A stretch of 64,000 bases of DNA, taken from NCBI GenBank assembly GCA_964464895.1, contig CAYXGY010000008.1, positions 1 to 64,000 on the forward strand, in the 5' to 3' direction. The translations under genes and the position numbers were made by a program. The notes beneath the pieces were generated by a model. That model was not told where the DNA came from, did no database searches, and was given only the letters and a program-made list of their open reading frames with translations. The DNA is from Helicobacter_D sp964464895 (GTDB taxonomy: Bacteria > Campylobacterota > Campylobacteria > Campylobacterales > Helicobacteraceae). Numbering within the stretch: position 1 is the first letter of the stretch; each line of letters begins with the position of its first letter. Positions 8,119-17,746 of the stretch are shown here, piece by piece.

Positions 8119-8850
8119 ATGATTATTATCCCTGCAAGACTGAAATCTACGCGTTTTCCCAATAAAGTCCTAGCACAAATTCACGGAATCCCAATGATTG
8201 TGCGCACCGCAGAACTTGCAAAGGCAGTTGATGATGTCGTAGTTGCATGTGATGAACCTATCATCGCAGAAGTTTGCACACGTTATGGTGTGCGCTCCGT
8301 CCTCACAAGCAATACGCACACAAGTGGAACAGATAGAATCGCGGAATGCGCACGCATTCTCAATCTCTCCAAGAAGGAAATCATTATCAATCTGCAAGGA
8401 GATGAACCCTTTTTAGAACAAGAAGTGATTTTGCGTTTAAAACATTTAATGGAGAGAGAAGCAAAAAGTCGTGGCGAGATTCCATTTATGGGAAGTTGTG
8501 CCAAGCCAATTACTAAAGAAGAAGCAGATGACCCAAATCTCGTTAAAGTCGTGCTCAATGCCAAGAGGGAAGCGATTTACTTTTCGCGCTCCAAGATTCC
8601 TTATGATAGAGAAAATATTATGGAATCCAAGCAATACTTGGGACACTTAGGAATCTATGCTTTCAGCGGCGAAAGCCTGCAAGCCTTTTGTAATTTACCC
8701 AAATCTACTTTAGAATCCTTAGAAAAACTAGAGCAACTCCGCGCAATTGAACATTCTAAAACTATTGTAATGGCAAAGGTGGAATCGCAATCTTTTGGCA
8801 TTGATACTAAAGAAGACTTGGAACGCGCCTTAAAATTCTTTGCCAAATAA
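8119..8850 (+). CDS. kdsB: 3-deoxy-manno-octulosonate cytidylyltransferase
   Basis: KdsB activates Kdo with CTP to CMP-Kdo for lipopolysaccharide inner core synthesis in the cytoplasm. The 243-residue length is normal. The N-terminal nucleotide-binding signature IIIPARLKSTRFPNK is at 2-16. Further family motifs are INLQGDEPF near 94-102 and YFSRSKIPYDR near 154-164. A strong AAGGAG lies before the ATG, and its own promoter is visible upstream. It is monocistronic, followed by a 190-bp gap with no gene. Confidence 0.95.
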   Translation: MIIIPARLKSTRFPNKVLAQIHGIPMIVRTAELAKAVDDVVVACDEPIIAEVCTRYGVRSVLTSNTHTSGTDRIAECARILNLSKKEIIINLQGDEPFLEQEVILRLKHLMEREAKSRGEIPFMGSCAKPITKEEADDPNLVKVVLNAKREAIYFSRSKIPYDRENIMESKQYLGHLGIYAFSGESLQAFCNLPKSTLESLEKLEQLRAIEHSKTIVMAKVESQSFGIDTKEDLERALKFFAK

Positions 8851-9043
8851 TCGTCCTTGTGAAGCCCTTTAGGGCTACGCAATCATAATGACGAAAATGG
8901 TAGAATTGCTAAGCAATCACGATAGAATGGAATCCTATTTGTAAGATTACATTAAGCTTTTTTAGGGTAAAAGCCAAAAATTATTTTGCTAGATTTCAAG
9001 CAAGATTTTAATAAAAACTAAAAAATATAATTCAAGGAGCAAT
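8851..9043. other. Intergenic region with degenerate repeat sequence
   Basis: This 193-bp stretch holds ACGCAATCATAATGACG-like and GCTAAGCAATCACGATAG-like fragments that resemble the dispersed intergenic repeat family but are too diverged to align cleanly. A TATAAT at 9026 sits too close to the nifS start to leave the AAGGAG site transcribed, so I do not call it a promoter. Confidence 0.35.
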
Positions 9044-10210
9044 ATGGAATCCAAAAGAGTTTATTTAGATAATAACGCTACCACGATGTTAGACCCACAA
9101 GCTAAAGAGTTAATGGATTCTTACTTTTGTCAAAAATATGGCAATCCAAATTCTTTACATCACTTTGGAACAGAAACACATAGCGCGATTCGCGAGGCTT
9201 TTAATCATCTCTATGAGGGGATTAACGCACACGATGAAGATGATATTATCCTCACTTCTTGTGCCACAGAGAGCAACAACTGGGTATTGAAAGGAGTGTA
9301 TTTTGACATTTTGCGCTTTGGCGAAAAAAATCATCTCATCACGACACAAGTAGAGCACCCTGCGATTCGCTCCACCTGTCAGTTCTTAGAAACTCTAGGC
9401 GTGGAGGTAACCTATCTCCCCATTGGAGAAAATGGCACACTAGACGCAAGTGCGGTAGAAAATGCCATCACAGACAAAACCGCTTTGGTTAGCATTATGT
9501 GGGCAAACAACGAAACAGGGATTATTTTCCCTATCGAAGAAATTGGAGCAATTTGCAAAAAGAAAGACGTGCTTTTCCACACTGACGCAGTGCAAGCAAT
9601 TGGAAAGATTCCCGTAGATGTGCAAAAGGCACAAGTAGATTTCTTGAGTTTTAGTGGGCATAAATTCCACGCACCTAAAGGAATCGGTGGGCTTTACATT
9701 CGCAAAGGTGTCAAACTCACTCCTTTATTCCACGGAGGGGAGCATATGGGTGGCAGACGCAGTGGAACACTTAATGTGCCCTATATTGTGGCTCTAGGCG
9801 AAGCAATGCGACAAGCAAATCTATATTTGGACTTTGAACGCAACAATGTGCGTCATTTGCGTGATAGACTAGAAGATGCATTGTTAGAGATTCCAGATGT
9901 CTTTGTTGTAGGCAATCGTGCCTTGCGCGTTCCCAATACGATTTTGGTAAGCATTCGCGGCGTAGAGGGAGAAGCAATGCTATGGGATTTAAATAAATAT
10001 GGCATTGCCTGCTCCACAGGAAGTGCGTGTGCAAGTGAGGATTTGGAGGCAAATCCTGTAATGAGTGCCATTGGGGCAGACAAGGAGTTAGCACACACCG
10101 CAATTAGAATCTCACTTAGTCGCTTTACAACAAGTGAAGAAATCGATTATGCTATCAAGATTTTCAAAAAATCTATTGAGCGTTTGCGCTCTATTTCAAG
10201 CAGTTATTAA
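9044..10210 (+). CDS. nifS: Cysteine desulfurase, NIF type
   Basis: A PLP-dependent enzyme that takes sulfur from cysteine for Fe-S cluster assembly on NifU. The 388-residue protein has the PLP lysine in SFSGHKFHAPKG near residue 206 and the persulfide-forming cysteine in ACSTGSACAS near residue 325. Epsilonproteobacteria use NifS/NifU as their general, essential Fe-S machinery rather than for nitrogen fixation. An AAGGAG site precedes the ATG. nifU follows after 25 bases in the same operon. Confidence 0.95.
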   Translation: MESKRVYLDNNATTMLDPQAKELMDSYFCQKYGNPNSLHHFGTETHSAIREAFNHLYEGINAHDEDDIILTSCATESNNWVLKGVYFDILRFGEKNHLITTQVEHPAIRSTCQFLETLGVEVTYLPIGENGTLDASAVENAITDKTALVSIMWANNETGIIFPIEEIGAICKKKDVLFHTDAVQAIGKIPVDVQKAQVDFLSFSGHKFHAPKGIGGLYIRKGVKLTPLFHGGEHMGGRRSGTLNVPYIVALGEAMRQANLYLDFERNNVRHLRDRLEDALLEIPDVFVVGNRALRVPNTILVSIRGVEGEAMLWDLNKYGIACSTGSACASEDLEANPVMSAIGADKELAHTAIRISLSRFTTSEEIDYAIKIFKKSIERLRSISSSY

Positions 10211-10235
10211 TAAATTAGCGAATTAAAGGAATCAA

Positions 10236-11216
10236 ATGGCAAAAAATGAATTATTAGGTGGCGCATTATGGGACGCATATAGTAAAAAAGTTAGTGAGAG
10301 AATGGATAATCCAACCCACTTGGGTGTTATTACACAAGAGGAGGCAGATAAAAGAGGCTTGAAGCTCATTGTCGCAGACTATGGAGCAGAAGCTTGTGGC
10401 GATGCAGTCCGACTTTATTGGCTAGTAGATAAGAATGATACGATTGTAGATGCAAAATTTAAAAGCTTTGGTTGCGGAACGGCGATTGCAAGCAGTGATA
10501 TGATGGTGGAGCTCTGTCTTGGTAAAAAGGTACAAGAAGCGGTGAAGATTACGAATATTGATGTAGAAAAAGCCTTGCGTGACGACCCAGAGATTCCAGC
10601 AGTGCCGGGGCAAAAAATGCACTGCTCTGTTATGGCGTATGATGTAATTAAAAAAGCTGCAGCACAATATTTAGGCAAGAATCCAGAGGATTTTGAAGAT
10701 GAGATTATCGTTTGTGAATGTGCCCGCGTAAGCTTAGGCACACTCAAAGAAGTCATCAGAATCAATAATCTCAAAACGATTGAAGAAATTACCGAATACA
10801 CTAAGGCGGGTGCGTTTTGTAAAAGCTGTATCCGACCCGGCGGACACGAAGAGAGAGAGCATTATTTGGTAGATATTTTGCGTGAAGTGCGTGCGGAAAT
10901 GGAAGAAAGCGAATTGAAAAACAAAGCAGATTTGAGCTCCAAAGGTGATTTAGCTTTCACAAGTATGACTATAGTGCAAAAAACTAAAGCCATTGAAGCC
11001 ATTATTGATGAAAAGATTCGCCCAATGCTGATGATGGACGGTGGCAATATGGAAATCATTGACTTGAAAAATTCAAGTGAGGGCTATACCGATGTGTATA
11101 TTAGATACTTGGGTGCTTGTAGCGGATGTGCAAGTGGCGCGAGTGGCACGCTTTTCGCCATTGAATCTGTTTTGCAGGAAAATTTAGATTCTAGCATTCG
11201 TGTCTTTCCTGTATAA
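10236..11216 (+). CDS. nifU: Fe-S cluster scaffold protein NifU
   Basis: A 326-residue three-domain scaffold. The N-terminal IscU-like domain has cysteines in EACGDAV, FGCGTA and HCSVM. The middle [2Fe-2S] ferredoxin-like domain has cysteines in VCECAR and FCKSCIRPGG. The C-terminal Nfu domain has the CSGC pair in YLGACSGCASG. All three sets are intact. It receives sulfur from the adjacent NifS and delivers clusters to apo-proteins. It is the last gene of the operon; the SRP RNA gene converges on its end. Confidence 0.95.
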   Translation: MAKNELLGGALWDAYSKKVSERMDNPTHLGVITQEEADKRGLKLIVADYGAEACGDAVRLYWLVDKNDTIVDAKFKSFGCGTAIASSDMMVELCLGKKVQEAVKITNIDVEKALRDDPEIPAVPGQKMHCSVMAYDVIKKAAAQYLGKNPEDFEDEIIVCECARVSLGTLKEVIRINNLKTIEEITEYTKAGAFCKSCIRPGGHEEREHYLVDILREVRAEMEESELKNKADLSSKGDLAFTSMTIVQKTKAIEAIIDEKIRPMLMMDGGNMEIIDLKNSSEGYTDVYIRYLGACSGCASGASGTLFAIESVLQENLDSSIRVFPV

Positions 11217-11253
11217 TTTAAGAAAGGGGGAATTTCAGAGAGGTGAATAAATA

Positions 11254-11361
11254 AAACCTTCCTTAAGATACTTGCGGCACTTAAACGATTTGAGGGCTCT
11301 GCTGTGTTCCCACCCTGAAGCATTACTCAAATAGCTCATCGCACAAGTCTCAAGAAAGGCG
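11254..11361 (-). ncRNA. ffs: Signal recognition particle RNA (4.5S-type)
   Basis: A minus-strand small RNA of about 108 nt. Its apical hairpin matches the universal SRP domain IV: CAGG on the 5' side, a GUG stem, a GGAA tetraloop, a CAC stem, then AGCAG. E. coli 4.5S RNA has the same pattern, CAGG-UCC-GGAA-GGA-AGCAG. The flanks CUUUCUUGAGACUUG and CAAGUAUCUUAAGG pair to form the long basal helix. A TATAAT box precedes the 5' end and a U-rich run follows the 3' end. It is the RNA partner of Ffh for membrane protein targeting. Ends are estimates to within a few bases. Confidence 0.88.
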
Positions 11362-11367
11362 ATTGAA

Positions 11368-11373
11368 ATTATA
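11368..11373 (-). promoter_or_regulatory. ffs: -10 box for SRP RNA
   Basis: On the minus strand this reads TATAAT, about 7 bases before the predicted 5' end of the SRP RNA. A TTGATT sequence about 17 bases upstream could act as a -35 element, which would suit a highly expressed RNA. Confidence 0.6.
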
Positions 11374-11541
11374 TCGGGCTTTTGCCAAAAATCAACTTAA
11401 TTTTCTTGCCTTTCTTGTAGTGAATAACTTTCCTTGACAAAAACTCAACAAAGAGCACAAGGCGAGAAGCACACTTTAACGATTCATAAATAAGAGATTA
11501 GAACAATGCTTCTTGTAATTGGCACTCAAAAGTAGCAAAAT

Positions 11542-12597
11542 CTATCTAATCTCAAAAAATTCCTTATACCAAGCAATGAAGCGTTTGATTCCCTCTTGTA
11601 TGCTCGTGTTTGGCTTATAACCCAAATCACTCACCAAATCTTCTACATTAGCATAGGTTGCAGGCACATCGCCGGGCTGTAATGGAAGCATATTTTTCTT
11701 GGCTACGATTCCAAGTTCTTTTTCAATTGCTTCAATGAAATCCATAAGCTTGACAGGATTATTATTGCCAATATTGTAAATTTTATAGGGTGCTTTGGAG
11801 CTATGAGGGTCTGGACTTAGCCCACTCCAAGTGGGATTTGGCTGTGCTACATTATCTAGCACACGCACAATGCCCTCTACAATATCATCTATATAAGTAA
11901 AATCACGCAACATTTGTCCGTGATTAAACACATCAATCGCTTCGCCCTCTAAAATTGCTTTTGTAAATAAAAATAACGCCATATCTGGTCGTCCCCACGG
12001 ACCATAAACGGTGAAGAATCGCAAGCCTGTCGTAGGCAAACCAAAAAGATAAGAATAAGTATGCGCCATAAGCTCATTACTTTTTTTGCTCGCCGCATAA
12101 AGACTAATCGGATGATCTACATTATCACTCGTGGAAAAGGGCATTTTCTCATTCAATCCATACACAGAGGAGCTAGACGCATAGGCAAGATGCAAAATCC
12201 CAAACTGCCTGCACGTCTCTAAGATATTGATAAATCCTACAATATTGCTCTGCACATACGCATATGGATTAATAAGCGAGTAGCGCACTCCTGCCTGTGC
12301 TGCAAGGTTGCAAACTTTATCAAATTTCTCATTTTCAAAAAGTCTAAAAAGATTCTCTCTCTCCTCCAAATGCAACTTTACAAAGCGATAATTGGGATAT
12401 TTGCTACTTTGTATGAGTCGATTTTCTACAATGGAATCTTGTGCGATTCCCGCTTCTGCCAATCTACCATATTTAATGCGTACATCATAATAGTCATTAA
12501 TACAATCAAGCCCCACTACCTCATCGCCTCGTTTGATTAGAGCCTTTGCTAAAAATGAGCCAATGAATCCCGCTGTGCCTGTTACTAAGATTTTCAT
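11542..12597 (-). CDS. NAD-dependent sugar epimerase, UDP-glucuronate 4-epimerase type
   Basis: A 351-residue short-chain dehydrogenase/reductase. The NAD-binding GTAGFIGS motif is at the N-terminus, and the catalytic SSSVYG and YAASKKSNE segments carry the Ser/Tyr/Lys set. The closest family in memory is the UDP-glucuronate/UDP-galacturonate 4-epimerase group (WbnF/LspL-like), so a role in a surface polysaccharide sugar is inferred. The start is the ATG at 12597, with a GTG codon just before it as alternative. It lies 4 bases after the aminotransferase gene, in the same operon. Confidence 0.82.
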   Translation of the reverse strand: MKILVTGTAGFIGSFLAKALIKRGDEVVGLDCINDYYDVRIKYGRLAEAGIAQDSIVENRLIQSSKYPNYRFVKLHLEERENLFRLFENEKFDKVCNLAAQAGVRYSLINPYAYVQSNIVGFINILETCRQFGILHLAYASSSSVYGLNEKMPFSTSDNVDHPISLYAASKKSNELMAHTYSYLFGLPTTGLRFFTVYGPWGRPDMALFLFTKAILEGEAIDVFNHGQMLRDFTYIDDIVEGIVRVLDNVAQPNPTWSGLSPDPHSSKAPYKIYNIGNNNPVKLMDFIEAIEKELGIVAKKNMLPLQPGDVPATYANVEDLVSDLGYKPNTSIQEGIKRFIAWYKEFFEIR

Positions 12598-12601
12598 CAC
12601 A

Positions 12602-13714
12602 CTACTTTAAGTAAGCGAAATAATTTTCCAAGAATACAGCATTAGCACTTCCGCTAAAATTGCGTCTTCCTAGCTCTGCAAGACTTAATTCTATCGCATT
12701 CACAACCCAAGAAATTTCATTCACTTCAATCAACCCCATATGATTGATTCTAAAAATCTTGCCTTTTAAATCATCTTGTCCGCCTGCAATATTGACATTA
12801 AACTTGCTCTTTAGTGTCTTGCGCAACAAATCACTTGCTTCATCATAGACACAAGTCATAGAAAGTGCGGGTTGAGTGGGGTAGATTTTCAATCCTATGC
12901 TTTCCATTGCCTTATCACACGCCAATGAACGTGCTTTAGTTTGCTGATAAATGGAATCCCAACCGATTGCTTTGGCTTTTTGCAAAAAGGCGCAAAGTCC
13001 GATGATAATCGTAGTTGGCGCAGTCCAAGCAGTCGTGTTTTTGACTTGATTTTTTAATTCTGTTTTGAGATTAAAATAGAATCCCACATTACGTTCTTCA
13101 ATTTTTTCTATTGCTTGCTGACTTAGTCCAATAATACTAAGTCCCGGTGGTAACATAAAAGCCTTTTGAGAACCTCCAATCAGTGCATCGACGCAACTCA
13201 CATCTAATGCCTCTACCCCCATTGCAGTGATTCCATCTACAATTACCATAATCTTTGGATTATAATTTTTAACAGCCCTTGCAATTTCTTCATAGGAATG
13301 GCGCAATCCCCCTGCACTCTCACAAGCTTGAATACAAAAAGCATCAATCTCTGGATTTTGTTTGAGTGCTTCTAAAACAGAATTCACGCTTGCAGGTGTA
13401 TCCCACGCATTTTTAATCTCTACATTGGGGATTCCAAATGCTTTGGCAATTTTTCCAAATCTCTCCCCAAATTTCCCACTATTAATGCTTAAAAGCTTTG
13501 TCTGACATAAAGAAGTTACACACGCTTCCATTGCTCCACTTCCCGAGCTTGCAAGCATAAGAACTTCCGGAAGATTAATCACTTCTTTTAAAAGCGCGCG
13601 TGTAGTGGCGAAAACTTCCTCAAACTCTGGAGTGCGATGATGAATCGTTGGCTCACTCATCGCAACACGTACAAACTCTGGCACAGGGGTAGGACCGGGG
13701 GTAAAAAGCAACAT
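12602..13714 (-). CDS. Class V aminotransferase (serine/alanine-glyoxylate type)
   Basis: A 370-residue PLP enzyme of the AGXT/serine-glyoxylate aminotransferase group. The N-terminal FTPGPTPVP signature is typical, and the PLP lysine is expected in GGSQKAFMLPPG. Substrate cannot be read from sequence; serine-pyruvate, alanine-glyoxylate or phosphoserine transamination are all possible, and an H. pylori relative has been linked with serine biosynthesis annotation. The pairing with a sugar epimerase is 4 bases apart and probably co-transcribed, without an obvious pathway link. Confidence 0.8.
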   Translation of the reverse strand: MLLFTPGPTPVPEFVRVAMSEPTIHHRTPEFEEVFATTRALLKEVINLPEVLMLASSGSGAMEACVTSLCQTKLLSINSGKFGERFGKIAKAFGIPNVEIKNAWDTPASVNSVLEALKQNPEIDAFCIQACESAGGLRHSYEEIARAVKNYNPKIMVIVDGITAMGVEALDVSCVDALIGGSQKAFMLPPGLSIIGLSQQAIEKIEERNVGFYFNLKTELKNQVKNTTAWTAPTTIIIGLCAFLQKAKAIGWDSIYQQTKARSLACDKAMESIGLKIYPTQPALSMTCVYDEASDLLRKTLKSKFNVNIAGGQDDLKGKIFRINHMGLIEVNEISWVVNAIELSLAELGRRNFSGSANAVFLENYFAYLK

Positions 13715-14021
13715 TTCTTATCCTTATTTTAAAATTCAATAATTATAACTAAGATTTTATTAATCCATCTTTGCTTTTTATTACATATAATGAAATACAC
13801 AATTTGCGTTATTGCAAGCCTACTTATCGGTGTGGCAATCTATCATCAAGCAATAGAAAAGCATTTATTAATAGAATCTAAAAGGTGAGATTCTAAATTA
13901 TGGATTGCTTCGCTTATGTTCGCAAAGACAAGGTGGCAGAATCGCAAGAATAAGGAAACAAAACAATTTGTAAGAATTTCATTTGTATAATATGGCTCAT
14001 TTTATCCAAAAAAGGAATCCA
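13715..14021. other. Divergent intergenic region with repeat and hairpin
   Basis: This 307-bp gap separates the minus-strand aminotransferase from the plus-strand TerC-like gene, so it should hold both promoters. It contains repeat copy 2 at 13808-13842. It also has an 8-bp perfect inverted repeat, TAGAATCT/AGATTCTA, at 13872-13895, and further degenerate repeat-like sequence at 13900-13960. No ORF or RNA gene is evident. Confidence 0.5.
13808..13842. repeat. Dispersed intergenic repeat, copy 2
   Basis: It matches the other copies along its full 35 bases: GTTATTGCAAG at the left, CTTATCGG in the middle, TGTGGCAATCTA at the right. Confidence 0.6.
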
Positions 14022-14756
14022 ATGTTTAGCTGGATTACAAGCCCTGAAATGTGGGTGGCGTTAGCAACTTTAGTCGCACTTGAAATCGTGCTTGGGATTG
14101 ATAATATCATCTTTCTTGCTATCATTGTTTCTCGCCTACCCAAAGAACAACGACAAAAGGCACGGATTCTAGGACTTTCTTTAGCAATGATAACGCGCCT
14201 CCTGCTACTTCTTTCGCTCTTTTGGATTATGAAGCTTACTGCGCCACTCTTTAGCGTCTTGGGAGAAGAGATTTCAGGACGTGATTTGATTTTGATTCTA
14301 GGGGGACTTTTTTTGATTGGCAAATCCACATTGGAAATCCACAATGACATTGACGACGCAGGAGAATCCGACACCAATGCCTCACTACAAACAAATATCA
14401 AGGGGGGATTCTTAGGCGTGTTGATTCAAATTGCAATCTTAGATATTGTTTTTTCATTAGATTCTGTCATCACTGCCGTGGGAATGGTCAATAACATTGA
14501 AATTATGATGCTTGCTGTCATTATAGCGGTAGGCGTAATGATGATTGCGAGCAAAAGCATTTCAGAGTTTGTAGAAAATAACCCAACAATTAAAATCTTA
14601 GCACTCGCCTTTTTGATTTTAGTTGGCATTACCCTCGTTGCAGAAGGGTTAGATTTCCATATTTCTAAGGCTTATATTTATTTTGCAATGGCATTTTCTT
14701 TGGGTGTGGAATCCCTCAATATTTATATCAAGAAAAAACGACTTGCCAAGAAATAA
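14022..14756 (+). CDS. TerC family integral membrane protein
   Basis: A 244-residue protein with about seven to eight transmembrane segments. The TerC signature acidic residues sit inside membrane helices: ALEIVLGIDNIIF near the N-terminus and DIVFSLDSVI in the second half. Family members are linked to metal ion (notably manganese) export or to metallation of exported enzymes; the original link was tellurite resistance. I chose the ATG at 14022 because AAGGA lies 7 bases before it and it begins the conserved sequence. An upstream ATG in the same frame has no such site. Confidence 0.85.
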   Translation: MFSWITSPEMWVALATLVALEIVLGIDNIIFLAIIVSRLPKEQRQKARILGLSLAMITRLLLLLSLFWIMKLTAPLFSVLGEEISGRDLILILGGLFLIGKSTLEIHNDIDDAGESDTNASLQTNIKGGFLGVLIQIAILDIVFSLDSVITAVGMVNNIEIMMLAVIIAVGVMMIASKSISEFVENNPTIKILALAFLILVGITLVAEGLDFHISKAYIYFAMAFSLGVESLNIYIKKKRLAKK

Positions 14757-14775
14757 AACTTTATAAAGGAACTCT

Positions 14776-14997
14776 ATGCCCTATGTTAATATCAAAATCA
14801 CACGCGAAAACAACACCCCTACCAAAGAGCAAAAAGCTCGCATTATTGAGGGGGTTACAAATCTCTTGGGCGAGGTTTTAGGCAGGAATCCCTCTGCCTG
14901 TGTCGTCGTCATTGATGAGATTGACTGCGATAATTATGGAATCGGGGGAATCACTATCACACAAAAACGCAAAACAGATACCACAAATCCTCGCTAG
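14776..14997 (+). CDS. dmpI: 4-oxalocrotonate tautomerase family protein
   Basis: A 73-residue member of the tautomerase superfamily. The catalytic base Pro-2 (Pro-1 after Met removal) is present in MPYVNIKI, and a conserved Arg occurs in LGRNPSA. DmpI-like proteins in Helicobacter form hexamers with tautomerase activity on model enols; the natural substrate is not known. It lies 20 bases after the TerC-like gene and 12 before polA, so the three probably share a transcript. Confidence 0.85.
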   Translation: MPYVNIKITRENNTPTKEQKARIIEGVTNLLGEVLGRNPSACVVVIDEIDCDNYGIGGITITQKRKTDTTNPR

Positions 14998-15009
14998 AAA
15001 GGCGCATTG

Positions 15010-17727
15010 ATGAAAACACTCACAATTATTGATACTTTTGGATTTCTTTTTCGTAGTTACTTCGCCTTGCCTCCACTTAAAAATCACGATGGCTTTCCCA
15101 CAGGATTATTAACAGGTTTTGCAAAACTGATTATGCAACTCTACAAAGATTATCCTCAAGATTATTTAGTCTTCGCCCTAGATTCCAAAGAAGAAAATTT
15201 CCGCAAAAGCATTGACCCCCTCTATAAAGCCAATCGCCCAGAAGTGCCTCAAGACTTAAAATTACAATTAAATGTTGCAATAGAATGGGTGGAACAAATG
15301 GGATTTAAGAATCTCTCCATTGCGGGCTATGAAGCAGACGATGTCATCGCCTCTATCAATAAGCAAGCCCATTCCCTGAATGTCTCCGTGCGCATTATCA
15401 GCCACGATAAAGACCTCTACCAGCTAATAGGAGAGGACACTTTTCTCTTTGACCCAAAGAAAAAAAAGGAAATCCACACAATAGATTGTATAGAAAAATA
15501 TGGCGTTACACCAGAACAATTCGTGGATTTTCAAAGTTTGGTTGGAGATAGCTCGGATAATGTCCCTGGTGTTAAAGGAATCGGGGCAAAGGGTGCTGCG
15601 GGATTGTTGCATAACTTCAAAAGCCTAGATGGAATCTATGAAAATATTGATAAGATTGCCTCTAAACGTTTGCAGGCAATGCTTACAACTTGCAAAGAGG
15701 ACGCCTATCGCAGTCAAAAACTTGTGCGCTTGCGCAAGGATTTATTAGACAATTTTGATTTGCAAGATTGCCAAATGCCAAGCCAAAACCCCTTACTCAA
15801 AATCACAGAATCACTCAAAGTCTATGAAATCAATAGTGTATTAAACAAAATCCTGCCCAAAGATTCCACCAAAAATTCCCTCCATTTATTTGAAAATGCC
15901 ACAAAAATTAGAAATTCACAAGATTTTATCCCGCAAACTCCCGCCCCGATACTCTTTCGCTTCAATGCCCATTTGCTTAACACTGATGCGAAGTTACGGG
16001 ATTTTCTACCCCAAATCACACACGATTCTATCGTATCCTTTGACACTGAAACCACGAATTTAGATGTCTTCAATGCCAAAATTGTGGGATTCTCTTTTAG
16101 CCTTGATGGCACTAATGCCTATTATGTGCCTTTGGCTCACAATTATTTAGGTGTGGGAGAGCAAGTCAGCAAGCAAGTTGCATTGGAATTTATCCAAACG
16201 CTTTTTGACGCTAAAGCCATTATTGGACATAATCTCAAATACGATTTGGAGATTCTGCGCACGAATTTCAATTTCTCCCCAAAAAGATTCCATAACATCA
16301 AAGATAGTATGCTTCTAGCTTGGCTCTATCAAAGTGATTTGCCTTGTAATCTTGACTCATTAATGCTACGTTATTTTAAGCACGAGATGATTCATTACAA
16401 AGATATCGTTAAGAAAGGGGGGAATTTTTCACAAATCGCAATAGAATACGCTTGCCAATACGCGAGTGAGGACGCGGCAGCTTGCTATCAACTCTATCAA
16501 AGGCTTGCAAGCCTGCTTCCGCCCTATTTGCTCCAAGTTGCAGAATCTACGGAATTTCCATTTATTCAATGCCTTGTCAATATGGAACTAAGTGGCACAA
16601 AAATTGATATTGAATACTTCAATAAATTGAAGTCTGAAATGTCTGCCAAGCTCTCTAGTCTTTCGGAGGAAATCTTCGCCATTGCACAAAAAAACTTTAA
16701 TCTCAACTCACCTCAACAACTCTCCATCGTGCTATTTGAAGACTTAAAATTACAGAGTGGCAAAAAAACAAAATCCGGCTTAAGCACCTCCCAAATGGTA
16801 CTCAATTCTTTGATTGACGCACACCCTATCGTGCCAAAAATCCTAGAGTATCGTGAGCTTTTCAAACTTTTTAGCACCTACATTGAGCCTTTAATTGAAC
16901 ACGCCAAACTCAACTCTGCCCACAAAATTTATACCTCTTTTATGCAAACAGGCACGAGCACAGGCAGGCTAAGCTCCAAAAACCCTAATTTGCAAAACAT
17001 TCCTGTCAAAACCACGCAAGGCAGACGCATACGGCAAGGCTTTATCGCACAAGAAAATCATCTACTTGTGAGCTTGGATTATTCTCAAATTGAATTACGA
17101 CTTTTGGCACATTTCTCGCAAGATGAAGCAATGATTGAGGCGTTTTGCCAAAATGCCGATATTCATTTAGAAACAGCCAAAAAAATCTTTGGTGAAAATC
17201 TCGCAAAAGAAAAACGTGCGGTGGCTAAAAGTATCAACTTCGGGCTCATCTATGGTATGGGACCCAAAAAGCTCTCCGAAACCTTAAAAATCAGCTACCA
17301 AGAAGCCAAAACTTATATCCAAAACTATTTTGAATCTTTTCCCACTGTGAAAGATTTTCTCAAAGAACAAGAGGATTTTATCTTAGAAAATGGCTATTCG
17401 CTTACTCTGCTTGGACGTATGCGCAAATTTGATTTTTATGGAATCCAAGAACACCAAAAAGCGGCTTTCTTGCGTGAAGGGATTAATGCAATCTTTCAAG
17501 GAAGTGCAGCAGATATTATTAAAATGGCAATGAATGCTATCACGCAGGCAAATTTAGAATCTAAACTGCTTTTGCAAGTGCATGATGAATTAATTTTTGA
17601 ATCCCCCATTGCTTGTGCAGAATCGGAAGCGGAAAAAATCGCTTCTATTATGGAAAACATCACTACGCTTAAGATTCCGCTCCAATGCTCCATTAAATAC
17701 GGCAACCATTGGGGCGATTTGAAATAG
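15010..17727 (+). CDS. polA: DNA polymerase I
   Basis: A 905-residue polymerase used in Okazaki fragment maturation and repair. The N-terminal 5' nuclease domain (about 1-290) includes the acidic DSSDNVPG segment. The middle 3'-5' exonuclease domain keeps its motifs: FDTET (Exo I), GHNLKYDLEIL (Exo II) and YASEDA (Exo III), so proofreading looks intact. The polymerase domain has SLDYSQIELR (motif A), the O-helix KRAVAKSINFGLIYG, and LQVHDELIFE (motif C). The start is the ATG at 15010; an adjacent upstream TTG is less likely. Confidence 0.95.
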   Translation: MKTLTIIDTFGFLFRSYFALPPLKNHDGFPTGLLTGFAKLIMQLYKDYPQDYLVFALDSKEENFRKSIDPLYKANRPEVPQDLKLQLNVAIEWVEQMGFKNLSIAGYEADDVIASINKQAHSLNVSVRIISHDKDLYQLIGEDTFLFDPKKKKEIHTIDCIEKYGVTPEQFVDFQSLVGDSSDNVPGVKGIGAKGAAGLLHNFKSLDGIYENIDKIASKRLQAMLTTCKEDAYRSQKLVRLRKDLLDNFDLQDCQMPSQNPLLKITESLKVYEINSVLNKILPKDSTKNSLHLFENATKIRNSQDFIPQTPAPILFRFNAHLLNTDAKLRDFLPQITHDSIVSFDTETTNLDVFNAKIVGFSFSLDGTNAYYVPLAHNYLGVGEQVSKQVALEFIQTLFDAKAIIGHNLKYDLEILRTNFNFSPKRFHNIKDSMLLAWLYQSDLPCNLDSLMLRYFKHEMIHYKDIVKKGGNFSQIAIEYACQYASEDAAACYQLYQRLASLLPPYLLQVAESTEFPFIQCLVNMELSGTKIDIEYFNKLKSEMSAKLSSLSEEIFAIAQKNFNLNSPQQLSIVLFEDLKLQSGKKTKSGLSTSQMVLNSLIDAHPIVPKILEYRELFKLFSTYIEPLIEHAKLNSAHKIYTSFMQTGTSTGRLSSKNPNLQNIPVKTTQGRRIRQGFIAQENHLLVSLDYSQIELRLLAHFSQDEAMIEAFCQNADIHLETAKKIFGENLAKEKRAVAKSINFGLIYGMGPKKLSETLKISYQEAKTYIQNYFESFPTVKDFLKEQEDFILENGYSLTLLGRMRKFDFYGIQEHQKAAFLREGINAIFQGSAADIIKMAMNAITQANLESKLLLQVHDELIFESPIACAESEAEKIASIMENITTLKIPLQCSIKYGNHWGDLK

Positions 17728-17746
17728 ACAACACATTGACAAGTAA

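Noticed and set aside
9026..9031. TATAAT upstream of nifS as a promoter
   Set aside because: The predicted transcript start would fall inside or after the AAGGAG site, leaving the mRNA without a usable ribosome binding site.
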